Assembly: GCA_009843565.1 (NCBI GenBank)
Contig: VYDF01000153.1
Location: forward strand, 1 to 10,212
Source: Acidimicrobiia bacterium
GTDB lineage: Bacteria; Actinomycetota; Acidimicrobiia; Acidimicrobiales; Bin134
Direction: 5' to 3'
Length of the DNA stretch: 10,212 nt
Part shown: piece by piece, positions 1 to 6,273 of the stretch
Layout: every line of letters begins with the position of its first letter
Position numbering within the stretch: position 1 is the stretch's first letter
Notes under the pieces: model-generated
The model's database searches: none
Told to the model about the DNA's origin: nothing
What the model saw: only the letters and a program-made list of their open reading frames with translations
Program-made: the position numbers and the translations under genes

Positions 1-657
1 ATGCCTGATGACGCTGAGCTTGATCTGGAGTCGCTGGCCAAGCTGGTGGCCGAGTTTCTGGTGGAGCTCGACCTCCACGATGTCACTCTTGTCTGCAATG
101 ACTGGGGCGGGGCCCAACTCGTGGTTAGCCCGGGCGGTTCGGATCGGGTGGGGAACCTTGTCTTGGTCTCCTGCGAGGCGTTCGACAACTACCCGCCGGG
201 ATTGCCCGGTCGCCTGCTGTGCCTCAACGCCTCATTGCCGGGCGGTACGTTCTTGACTTCTCAGCTGCTGCGGCCCAAGTTCGTCCGCCATCTCCCGCTC
301 ACCTTCGGCAACATGGCCAAGAAGCGGGTGTCCAATGAGCAGTTCATGAGTTGGATCCATCCCCTCCGCCACAACCGCAAGATTCGCCGCGACTTGGACA
401 AGTACCTCCGCAACGTCCCCACGAAAGGCCAGCTGCTTGAGTGGGCCGAACAGCAACGCTCATTTCAAGGCCGTGTCCTCATCGTCTGGGCCCGCGACGA
501 CAAGCTCATGCCCCCCGCCCACGCCGAACGACTGGCCAACCACTTCGAGAACTCAGAGTTGGTATGGGTCGACGACAGCCGAACCCTCATCCCCATCGAC
601 CAACCCGAAGTGCTTACCAGCCACCTCAGGAAGTTCCTCGACTCCCCTTCACTTTGA
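1..657 (+). CDS. Alpha/beta hydrolase, haloalkane-dehalogenase-like (5' end cut by window)
   Basis: This is the C-terminal 218 residues of an alpha/beta-hydrolase-fold enzyme. The nucleophile elbow reads NDWGG (residues 33-37), so the nucleophile would be Asp34, as in haloalkane dehalogenases and their relatives rather than Ser esterases. The next strand-loop, VWARDDKLMPP (162-172), carries the usual third-strand Asp. Where the catalytic His normally sits (a GHFxxxDxP-like motif) the protein has SRTLIPIDQP (193-202) with no His. The N-terminal strand and oxyanion HG motif, normally upstream of the elbow, are missing. The ATG at base 1 is therefore probably an internal Met and the gene starts before the window. 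Substrate cannot be told; loss of the His makes true dehalogenase activity doubtful. It stands apart from the downstream toxin-antitoxin pair. Confidence 0.85.
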   Translation: MPDDAELDLESLAKLVAEFLVELDLHDVTLVCNDWGGAQLVVSPGGSDRVGNLVLVSCEAFDNYPPGLPGRLLCLNASLPGGTFLTSQLLRPKFVRHLPLTFGNMAKKRVSNEQFMSWIHPLRHNRKIRRDLDKYLRNVPTKGQLLEWAEQQRSFQGRVLIVWARDDKLMPPAHAERLANHFENSELVWVDDSRTLIPIDQPEVLTSHLRKFLDSPSL

Positions 658-690
658 TCGCAGCGGATTCTTCACGGGCGCTTCTTGCCG

Positions 691-727
691 TTGCCATTTG
701 TAATATCAATACTAGTATCATCTAAAT
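691..727 (+). promoter_or_regulatory. Probable hicAB promoter with palindromic operator
   Basis: A sharply AT-rich stretch just before hicA contains TTGCCA (691-696), a 16-bp spacer and TAGTAT (713-718), a reasonable sigma70-type promoter. A perfect 10-bp palindrome, ATACTAGTAT (709-718), covers the -10 box, which is where an autorepressing antitoxin would bind. The pentamer TATCA also occurs on both sides of the palindrome centre (705-709 and 716-720). A start site about 7 bases after the -10 box would fall at about 725, almost on the GTG at 728, and no Shine-Dalgarno is present, so the transcript may be nearly leaderless. HicB-type RHH proteins are known to autoregulate; binding here is inferred. 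Confidence 0.5.
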
Positions 728-976
728 GTGGATGTGGAAGGTCTGGTAGAGGCGTTCCGCGAAAATCAAAAGGGGGTGCGATTTGCTGATCTTGCCAAAG
801 TGTGTGATGCGTATTTTGGCCAGCCACGCAAGTCGGGTGGCAGCCATCGGGTGTATCGCATGCCATGGGCGGGCGACCCGAGGGTGAACCTTCAGAATCG
901 CAAAGGAATGGTCAAGCCATATCAAGTACGGCAAGTACTCAAGGCCATTGAGAAGTTGGAGGCAGGCGATGAGTGA
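728..976 (+). CDS. hicA: HicA-family mRNA interferase toxin
   Basis: This 82-residue protein has the double-stranded-RNA-binding-like fold signature of HicA toxins. The key motif is GGSH (37-40) followed by RVYRMPW, with His40 in the position of the catalytic His used for translation-independent mRNA cleavage. The C-terminal segment NLQNRKGMVKPYQVRQVL matches the usual closing strand and helix. It is longer at the N-terminus than minimal HicA proteins (about 60 residues), as in an actinobacterial branch. The start is GTG; an ATG two bases upstream is in another frame that stops quickly. The stop overlaps the hicB start by 8 bases, the usual toxin-first order of hicAB. Identification rests on the motif plus the partner; RNA cleavage is inferred from the family. 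Confidence 0.85.
   Translation: MDVEGLVEAFRENQKGVRFADLAKVCDAYFGQPRKSGGSHRVYRMPWAGDPRVNLQNRKGMVKPYQVRQVLKAIEKLEAGDE
958..962 (+). promoter_or_regulatory. Strong ribosome binding site for hicB
   Basis: GGAGG lies 6 bases before the ATG at 969, inside the end of hicA. It decides the hicB start at 969 over an in-frame TTG at 948, and implies that the antitoxin has its own efficient initiation while the toxin has no Shine-Dalgarno. Confidence 0.75.
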
Positions 977-1289
977 TCGCTACACCTACCGAGTGACCTG
1001 GTCGGCTGAGGACGAGGAGCATGTGGGTCTGTGCCTGGAATTCCCGTCGTTGAGCTGGCTGGCCCCGGTGCCCGAAGAGGCGTTTTCTGGAATCCGCGAG
1101 GTTGTGCGTGAAGCCCTGGTTGACATGTTGGCCAACAACGAGACGCCGCCCCAGCCGTTGGCTGATCGGGCATACAGCGGCAAGTTCGTCGTGCGCATCC
1201 CACCCGAGACCCATCGAGATCTAGTGATCCGCGCCGCGGAGAACGGCGTCAGCCTCAATCGCCTAGTGAGCTCCCTGCTGGCTGATTAA
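969..1289 (+). CDS. hicB: HicB-family antitoxin with ribbon-helix-helix domain
   Basis: This 106-residue protein has two parts. Residues about 5-60 form the degenerate RNase-H-like HicB fold (YRVTWSAEDEEHVGLCLEF, then the PEEAFSGIREVVREALVDM helix), which binds and blocks the toxin. Residues about 71-103 form a ribbon-helix-helix DNA-binding domain (strand GKFVVRIPPE, then two helices including GVSLNRLVSSLL). It would neutralise HicA and repress the shared promoter through the upstream palindrome. The start at ATG 969 is chosen for the GGAGG 6 bases upstream and the 8-base overlap with hicA, which suggests translational coupling. Family assignment is confident; operator binding is inferred. 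Confidence 0.9.
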   Translation: MSDRYTYRVTWSAEDEEHVGLCLEFPSLSWLAPVPEEAFSGIREVVREALVDMLANNETPPQPLADRAYSGKFVVRIPPETHRDLVIRAAENGVSLNRLVSSLLAD

Positions 1290-1397
1290 CTGCATTGTCG
1301 TAGGCGCAACAATCCTTGCTGTTGATTCAGCTCCAAAATACGGTCAACCAGGCAATCCGATGACGGGCAAAATGGTCCAGTGTCAATTGGTGTCAGC

Positions 1398-2030
1398 ATG
1401 AGCTTGCCGATCACAGACATCGCCAGAATTGTTATAGGACTAGGGATAGCGGTCAGGATCGGCATCGATGGGCCGGGTGCTTCGGGGAAGAGCACACTTG
1501 CCGCTGGGCTTGCAGTGGCTTTGCCGAATGCGGTTCTGGTGGAAGGGGATGACTTCTACCGGCCCGAGTCGGACTCCAGCCGTTCTGAGATCGAAATTGC
1601 CGGACTGTTCGATCTCTCGCGGCTCGAGTCCCAAGTGCTCATTCCTCATTCTCAGGGCAGGGAACTTCAGTATCAGCGCTACGACTGGGAGACCGGATCC
1701 GTTGGAGATTGGGCTACTGGTGCCAACGGAGCCCCACTCATTGTCGAGGGCATCTACTCGACCCACCAGATGCTTCGAGATTTCTACAACTTGAGGATCT
1801 GGGTCACCGCTCCACGGGCAGTCCGGTTGGCCCGGGGAATGGTGCGCGATGGAGAAGAGGCAAGAAGCAAGTGGGTTGACTTCTGGATGCCGGCAGAAGA
1901 CCGCTATGTCGCTGAGCAGGCTCCGCAAGACCATGCCCACCTTGTTCTCGCCGGCAGCGGCGCTGAAACTGGCAGGGACGACGAAGTCTCGTTCCTAGTA
2001 ATGGGGGGCTCGCTTTCAGAGGGTGCCTAG
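1398..2030 (+). CDS. Uridine-kinase-like P-loop nucleoside kinase
   Basis: The 210-residue protein carries a Walker A loop GPGASGKST (residues 25-33) preceded by a hydrophobic strand VRIGID, and then VEGDDFYRP (48-56), the acidic-aromatic motif typical of uridine kinase and related small-molecule kinases. The later strand LIVEGIYS fits the Walker-B-like region, and VRLARGMVRDG resembles the Arg-rich lid. It would transfer phosphate from ATP to a nucleoside or similar small substrate in the cytoplasm; the actual substrate is unknown. The start is uncertain: neither ATG 1398 nor the in-frame GTG at 1380 has a clear ribosome site, and the first 17 residues before the core strand are an unusual extension. 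It stands alone and converges with the minus-strand gene ending at 2068. Confidence 0.75.
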   Translation: MSLPITDIARIVIGLGIAVRIGIDGPGASGKSTLAAGLAVALPNAVLVEGDDFYRPESDSSRSEIEIAGLFDLSRLESQVLIPHSQGRELQYQRYDWETGSVGDWATGANGAPLIVEGIYSTHQMLRDFYNLRIWVTAPRAVRLARGMVRDGEEARSKWVDFWMPAEDRYVAEQAPQDHAHLVLAGSGAETGRDDEVSFLVMGGSLSEGA

Positions 2031-2067
2031 CCCACCGGACGCCGTCAGTGCCCCAATTGGCTTGTAC

Positions 2068-2517
2068 CTAAGCCGAGATGGACTGGCGGAGTGACTTAAC
2101 CACCCTCTTGTCAGTGATCTGTCCTGTGGAGGTGTTCGGCTGGAATACCAGCTCATCCATGCCGAGGCGGATGGTCATGGATGATCCTGGCAGCAGGAAT
2201 TTCACGAGATCCCCGACTGTTGTGGCCGAGCTGGTCGGAAGGTGGTCGCTGTCTTCGTGTTCGCAGACCGACCGGAAAGTAATCCAGCAGAGGCTCAGCC
2301 GATCCTTCTCTTGGTGGGGGCTGACAGTTACCAGCGCCCCAGCCTTGTATCCCCTCTTGTGAATTATCGCGATGGACTCGTTTAGACCGTCGGTGGGCAG
2401 GGCAGGCACGATGAAGAGCTCCTCTCCATTGTCAGAAGCCCATTCGACCAGTTGGTCATTAGGTCCGACCAGCGAGGCCATCCGGCCAATGTGCTGTCGT
2501 AGGGCAATCTCGTCCAT
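2068..2517 (-). CDS. Uncharacterised 149-residue protein
   Basis: I do not recognise this protein. It is predicted to be soluble, with no signal peptide or membrane segment. It has an amphipathic helical N-terminus (MDEIALRQHIGRMASLVG), a mixed alpha/beta middle (ELFIVPALP, GALVTVSP, LSLCWITFRSV) and a C-terminal part with DLVKFLLPG and a terminal VVKSLRQS helix. There is no Cys/His cluster, P-loop or nuclease motif. It is likely real: AGGGAG (plus-strand 2526-2531) sits 8 bases before its ATG, its composition is protein-like, and no better reading frame competes. It is divergent from the methylase operon across 171 bases and convergent with the kinase gene. A link to the defence genes is possible only from position. 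Confidence 0.7.
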   Translation of the reverse strand: MDEIALRQHIGRMASLVGPNDQLVEWASDNGEELFIVPALPTDGLNESIAIIHKRGYKAGALVTVSPHQEKDRLSLCWITFRSVCEHEDSDHLPTSSATTVGDLVKFLLPGSSMTIRLGMDELVFQPNTSTGQITDKRVVKSLRQSISA

Positions 2518-2525
2518 TACACGAT

Positions 2526-2531
2526 CTCCCT
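2526..2531 (-). promoter_or_regulatory. Ribosome binding site of the minus-strand gene
   Basis: On the minus strand this reads AGGGAG, 8 bases before the ATG whose complement is at 2515-2517. It is the main support that the 149-residue reading frame is expressed and that its start is correct. Confidence 0.6.
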
Positions 2532-2535
2532 AATC

Positions 2536-2561
2536 GCTTGGTCCCAAGCCCATTCTTGGGC
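2536..2561. repeat. Nested inverted repeats in the divergent control region
   Basis: GCTTGG-TC-CCAAGC (2536-2549) overlaps CCCAAG-CCCATT-CTTGGG (2543-2560), and GCCCA-TTCT-TGGGC (2548-2561) overlaps both. The three arms CTTGG/CCAAG/CTTGG could form alternative hairpins in RNA or be tandem half-sites for a dimeric repressor. They lie in the 5' leader or promoter of the minus-strand gene and upstream of the methylase promoter. Confidence 0.45.
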
Positions 2562-2612
2562 ATTCCAGTCTGCCGGTACCCTTGATCGTATCTCCCAAAA
2601 CTCCTAGATCAT

Positions 2613-2641
2613 TTGTGTAAAACATAGAGATTCGACATAAT
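2613..2641 (+). promoter_or_regulatory. Probable promoter of the methylase/PLD-helicase operon
   Basis: TTGTGT (2613-2618), a 17-bp spacer and CATAAT (2636-2641) form a sigma70-like promoter in an AT-rich patch of otherwise GC-rich DNA. It leaves an untranslated leader of about 40 bases before the ATG at 2689. AAGGG (2677-2681), 7 bases before that ATG, is a plausible ribosome site. Assigned by eye. Confidence 0.4.
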
Positions 2642-2688
2642 CGGACCCGCCATGGTGCCATCAGGGGGACGGGGGCAAGGGCTGGTAG

Positions 2689-5600
2689 ATGGATGACTTC
2701 CTCGTAGACCGAGACCCCACTACTTGGTCGGCGCCCGACAGATTCCCGAGGTCGTTAACGCCCGCTGGGGTGTTCGTTCAGGACGCCCCCAGCGGGCTGG
2801 AAGTGACGCTGGTTCGTGCGCCAAGCAAGCCCCGGGCAGCTGATCTGCGCGACGGGTGGTCGAAGAGGCGGGCGGGTCGAGCCAGTCCGGTGTTGCTAGT
2901 GGCGTTCTATCCCACTGCCGAGGGCCCGCGAGTGTCGCTGTGCGGGCCGGTGGGGGAGCCGCCGGTGGTTCACCACGACATCGAGGTGTCTCAAGCCGAG
3001 CGTCTGTCCGATGTTGCGCTTGGGGAGCCCAGCCACCATGCCGCCACTCGATTCTTGCTGGCGACGATGCCCGAGTTGGAGTCTCCTTTCCCGGGGTTGC
3101 GCAACGTCGGCCTGTTGGCCACACAGGAGCTCAAGGCCGGGGTGCCTGAGCGGAGAGATTGGACCGAAGCCACCCGGAAGGCCCTGCCCCTGTTGGGCCG
3201 CCGAGGCCGTCGACTGGTGGAGGGGCTGGGCTTCCAGATCCAATCGCTGGCCACCAACGCATCGATGCTCACCATTGGCGGCCGCAATCACGCCGTGGCC
3301 GTGTTCTGCGACGAAGACGAGCCCTTCGAGGCACCGTCGAGCCGGTTCGACAGCACATCACCGGTGTCTCGGGCGTTGGCCTTGGCCTATGAGCATCGGG
3401 TGGATTGGGTGATCCTCACCCGGTCGTCGGAGATCCGCCTCTACGCCTCACGCTCCGACACCGGTGTTGGCCGAAAGGGTCGGGCTGAGACCTTCGTAGA
3501 ACTGAACCTGTCGCTGGTACCCAACGAGTTGGCTGGCTACCTCCACTTGCTGTTCTCAGCCGACGCCTTGGCCGACAACGGCACGCTCGATCAGATCCTC
3601 GATCGGTCGGAAGACTTCGTTGCCGAATTGGCCGTGCGACTCCGGGAGCGTGTGTATCACCAAACAGTGCCGGCCTTGGCCCGTGCGGTGGCCTCCCGGC
3701 TTTCCCACGAACGCCACGGCGACGACTTGAGCGAAGCTGAACTGGCCGATGCCTACGAGCAGGTCATGGTCATCTTGTTCCGACTGCTGTTTGTGGCCTA
3801 CGCCGAGGATAAAGACCTGCTGCCCTATCGCACCAACGGCCGCTATGCCGAGCACTCGCTGTCGCACATTGCCCGGCTACTGGCCGAGGATCGGCGACGC
3901 AACCGGGCAGACTACGACGACCGGGCCACCGACCTGTGGGACGACGTCAACCAGCTTTGGGATGCCGTCAACCAGGGCAATCGCGACTGGGGCGTGCCCC
4001 CCTACAACGGCGGACTGTTCTCTGCTGATCCCGAAGTGAGCCCGTCGGGTGCGGCCATTGCTGACATCAAGCTCACCAACGCCGAATTCGGCCCCGCTCT
4101 GACGGCGGTTCTGGTGGACGAGGGACCGGAGGGGCCGGGGCCGGTGGACTTCCGGTCTCTGTCGGTAAGGGAGTTCGGAACCATCTACGAAGGGCTATTG
4201 GAGTCGAAGCTGTCGGTGGCCCAGGACGACCTCGCCATCGAGAAAAAGAAGGGCATTGAACAGTACGTGCCTGCGACTGACAAAGATGACGTGGAAGTGG
4301 AGGCTGGCGCGGTCTACTTCCACAACCGGTCAGGCGTGCGCAAGGCCACCGGCTCCTACTTCACCAAGCCATTCGCGGTCGAGCACCTGCTGGATAACGC
4401 CCTGGAACCGGCCCTCGACGACCATATCGCCCGACTCAATGAGCTTCGAGAGCAAGGTGACGACGCCGCGCTGGCTGAGGCGTTCTTTGATTTCCGATGC
4501 GCCGATATCGCCATGGGATCAGCCCACTTCCTGGTGGCCGCAGTCGACCGCATCGAGGCTCAGCTATCTGCCTGGCTCACCCTCCACCCTGTACCCGCGG
4601 TGACCGCCGAGCTCAACCGCCTTCGGGACACCGCACTCGAGGCACTTGGGGAACTGGCCGACGGTATAGAGATCGAGTCGGGCTCCCTTTTGCGCCGGCA
4701 AGTAGCTCGACATTGCATCTACGGCGTGGACAAGAACAGGGTCGCCGTCGAACTCGCCCGTCTTGCCATCTGGGTCCACACCTTTGTTGCTGGCCTTCCC
4801 TTGTCTTTCTTAGACCACAACCTTGTGCAGGGCGACAGCCTGACTGGGGTTGGCACCCTTGACGAGGTCATTCTCGCTTTCGAACCCGATGCCGACCCCA
4901 AGGTGCCGAGCCTATTCCGCAGCCAGATAGAAGAACTTCTCTCGGGTGCCGAACACGCGCTTCGACGGCTGGCCCGTACATCAGACGCCTCCAAGAGGGA
5001 GATAGACGAAGCCCGCTCAGCTCATCTGGATGCTCAAGGAGCGGTGGCTGGGCTGCGGGCAATCTTGGATGTGATCACAGCTCATCGAGCCGGAGTCTGC
5101 TCGCTTCCGGAGAAGCTTGAAGTGGACGCCTTTGTGCGAATGGGAGGCCAGCCAGCGGTTGCCCAGCAGGTGGCGAAGTTGCAGCCCGCCCACTTTCCGG
5201 TCGTGTTTCCTGAAGTGTTCCTGCGAGAGAGTCCTGGCTTCGACTGCTTGATTGGAAACCCGCCCTGGGAGCAGGTGGTGGCCGACGACAAAGTGTGGTG
5301 GGGCACGTACCTGCCGGGCATTAGGGCTCTACCCGTCCAGAAGATGAATGATGAAATCGCCCGATTCCGCCGGACCCGCCCCGACCTTGAAGAGGCGTTT
5401 GAACTAGAGCTGGAAGATGCCGAAGAGATGCGAATAGTCCTGCGCTGCATCTTTCCCGAGCTCGGTTCGGGCCGCACAGACTTGTACAAGGCATTTGCCT
5501 GGCGGAATTGGTACCTAATTCGCCAGTCCACCGGTCGCATTGGAGTAGTGCTTCCCCGCACTGCCCTCCAAACCAAGGGATCGGAGCATTGGCGAAAGAC

Positions 5601-6273
5601 AGTGCTGAAGGAGGGGGCTTTCAGCGATGTAACGGTGCTCCTTAACAACGGCGGATGGGTATTCGACGACTTACATGGCCAATGGACGGTGGTGTTGTGT
5701 TCGCTGCGCAAAGGCAAGGAGACTCTGGACACTGTGTCTATTGGCGGTCCGTATTCGGGATGGACTGTCTACCAGACCAACAAGAAGACGGGCTCAGAAA
5801 GTGTGCCCACTGATGAGTTCACCTCCTGGTCTGATGATGCCAGCTTTCCGCAGCTGCCAGCTCACCCCGGAGCTCTGACCCTGTTCCGAAAACTCCGAGC
5901 CCACCCCACCGTTGGAAGTACCCAGCCGCCTGTTGCCATGGGTGGTGATGAGGTGGCCTCAGGTCCGTCCGTCCGTCCGTCCGTCCGTCCGTCCGACCGA
6001 CCGACCGACCGACCGCCCGACCGACCGACCGACCGACCGCCCCACCGACCGACCTACCTACCTGGCGAGTGCGCCCACTTCAGGGAGACCTCAACTCGAC
6101 GACCGACAAGCACCGGTTCATTCTCGACGGTGGAAAGTCCGCCCGCACCGAGAATTCGATGCAACCAACGACAAGAAGTGGTTCGTCCTCGACGAAGGCG
6201 AGTCAATCTTGAACGTTCAACTGGACAATTGGCCGGTCTACAAAGGGTCGTCGTTTGGGATCTGGAATCCTGA
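2689..6273 (+). CDS. Eco57I/PglX-type N6-adenine DNA methylase, catalytic part (frame broken at repeat)
   Basis: As read, this gives 1194 residues, but only about the first 1090 belong to the family. The N-terminal third has a segment like those of type IIG/HsdR proteins (RVDWVILTRSSEIRLY), yet I see no clear PD-ExK catalytic set, so a nuclease is not evident. A conserved linker REFGTIYEGLLE comes next, then RKATGSYFT (551-559). SAM-binding motif I is DIAMGSAHF (606-614) and the catalytic motif IV is NPPW (857-860), typical of N6-adenine methylases with a long insertion between them. Near residue 1092 the gene enters a tetranucleotide tract and from there reads out of frame, ending at 6273 in a Pro/Arg-rich tail unlike the family. 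The rest of the protein is in frame 2 (to 6967). Removing one 4-bp unit would give an intact protein of about 1424 residues. It is the first gene of an operon with the PLD-helicase. Confidence 0.9.
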   Translation: MDDFLVDRDPTTWSAPDRFPRSLTPAGVFVQDAPSGLEVTLVRAPSKPRAADLRDGWSKRRAGRASPVLLVAFYPTAEGPRVSLCGPVGEPPVVHHDIEVSQAERLSDVALGEPSHHAATRFLLATMPELESPFPGLRNVGLLATQELKAGVPERRDWTEATRKALPLLGRRGRRLVEGLGFQIQSLATNASMLTIGGRNHAVAVFCDEDEPFEAPSSRFDSTSPVSRALALAYEHRVDWVILTRSSEIRLYASRSDTGVGRKGRAETFVELNLSLVPNELAGYLHLLFSADALADNGTLDQILDRSEDFVAELAVRLRERVYHQTVPALARAVASRLSHERHGDDLSEAELADAYEQVMVILFRLLFVAYAEDKDLLPYRTNGRYAEHSLSHIARLLAEDRRRNRADYDDRATDLWDDVNQLWDAVNQGNRDWGVPPYNGGLFSADPEVSPSGAAIADIKLTNAEFGPALTAVLVDEGPEGPGPVDFRSLSVREFGTIYEGLLESKLSVAQDDLAIEKKKGIEQYVPATDKDDVEVEAGAVYFHNRSGVRKATGSYFTKPFAVEHLLDNALEPALDDHIARLNELREQGDDAALAEAFFDFRCADIAMGSAHFLVAAVDRIEAQLSAWLTLHPVPAVTAELNRLRDTALEALGELADGIEIESGSLLRRQVARHCIYGVDKNRVAVELARLAIWVHTFVAGLPLSFLDHNLVQGDSLTGVGTLDEVILAFEPDADPKVPSLFRSQIEELLSGAEHALRRLARTSDASKREIDEARSAHLDAQGAVAGLRAILDVITAHRAGVCSLPEKLEVDAFVRMGGQPAVAQQVAKLQPAHFPVVFPEVFLRESPGFDCLIGNPPWEQVVADDKVWWGTYLPGIRALPVQKMNDEIARFRRTRPDLEEAFELELEDAEEMRIVLRCIFPELGSGRTDLYKAFAWRNWYLIRQSTGRIGVVLPRTALQTKGSEHWRKTVLKEGAFSDVTVLLNNGGWVFDDLHGQWTVVLCSLRKGKETLDTVSIGGPYSGWTVYQTNKKTGSESVPTDEFTSWSDDASFPQLPAHPGALTLFRKLRAHPTVGSTQPPVAMGGDEVASGPSVRPSVRPSDRPTDRPPDRPTDRPPHRPTYLPGECAHFRETSTRRPTSTGSFSTVESPPAPRIRCNQRQEVVRPRRRRVNLERSTGQLAGLQRVVVWDLES

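Noticed and set aside
948..968. Earlier in-frame TTG start for hicB at 948
   Set aside because: ATG 969 has GGAGG at ideal spacing; the TTG would add seven residues without a ribosome site.
1308..1325. Small inverted repeat CAACA/TGTTG after hicB as a terminator
   Set aside because: Only five pairs with an eight-base loop and no following T-run.
1440..1940. 166-residue minus-strand reading frame opposite the kinase gene
   Set aside because: The plus strand encodes a clear P-loop and kinase motifs here; the minus frame has no recognisable features and is a GC-rich shadow.
2057..2076. Possible terminator hairpin TTGGCTT/AAGCCGA between the convergent kinase and minus-strand genes
   Set aside because: Seven pairs including a G-T wobble, no T-run on either side, and it overlaps the minus-strand stop codon; too weak to call.
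5082..5732. 216-residue minus-strand reading frame inside the methylase
   Set aside because: It lies opposite the NPPW catalytic motif region and is Ser/Arg-rich low-complexity sequence, as expected of an antisense shadow.
5963..6062. Tandem units as a possible CRISPR array
   Set aside because: The unit is only 4 bp with no spacers; it is a microsatellite within a coding region.
5912..6130. A separate small gene starting at TTG 5912
   Set aside because: No ribosome site, and its beginning is read out of frame through methylase coding sequence and the repeat; it is better explained as the displaced 3' half of the methylase.
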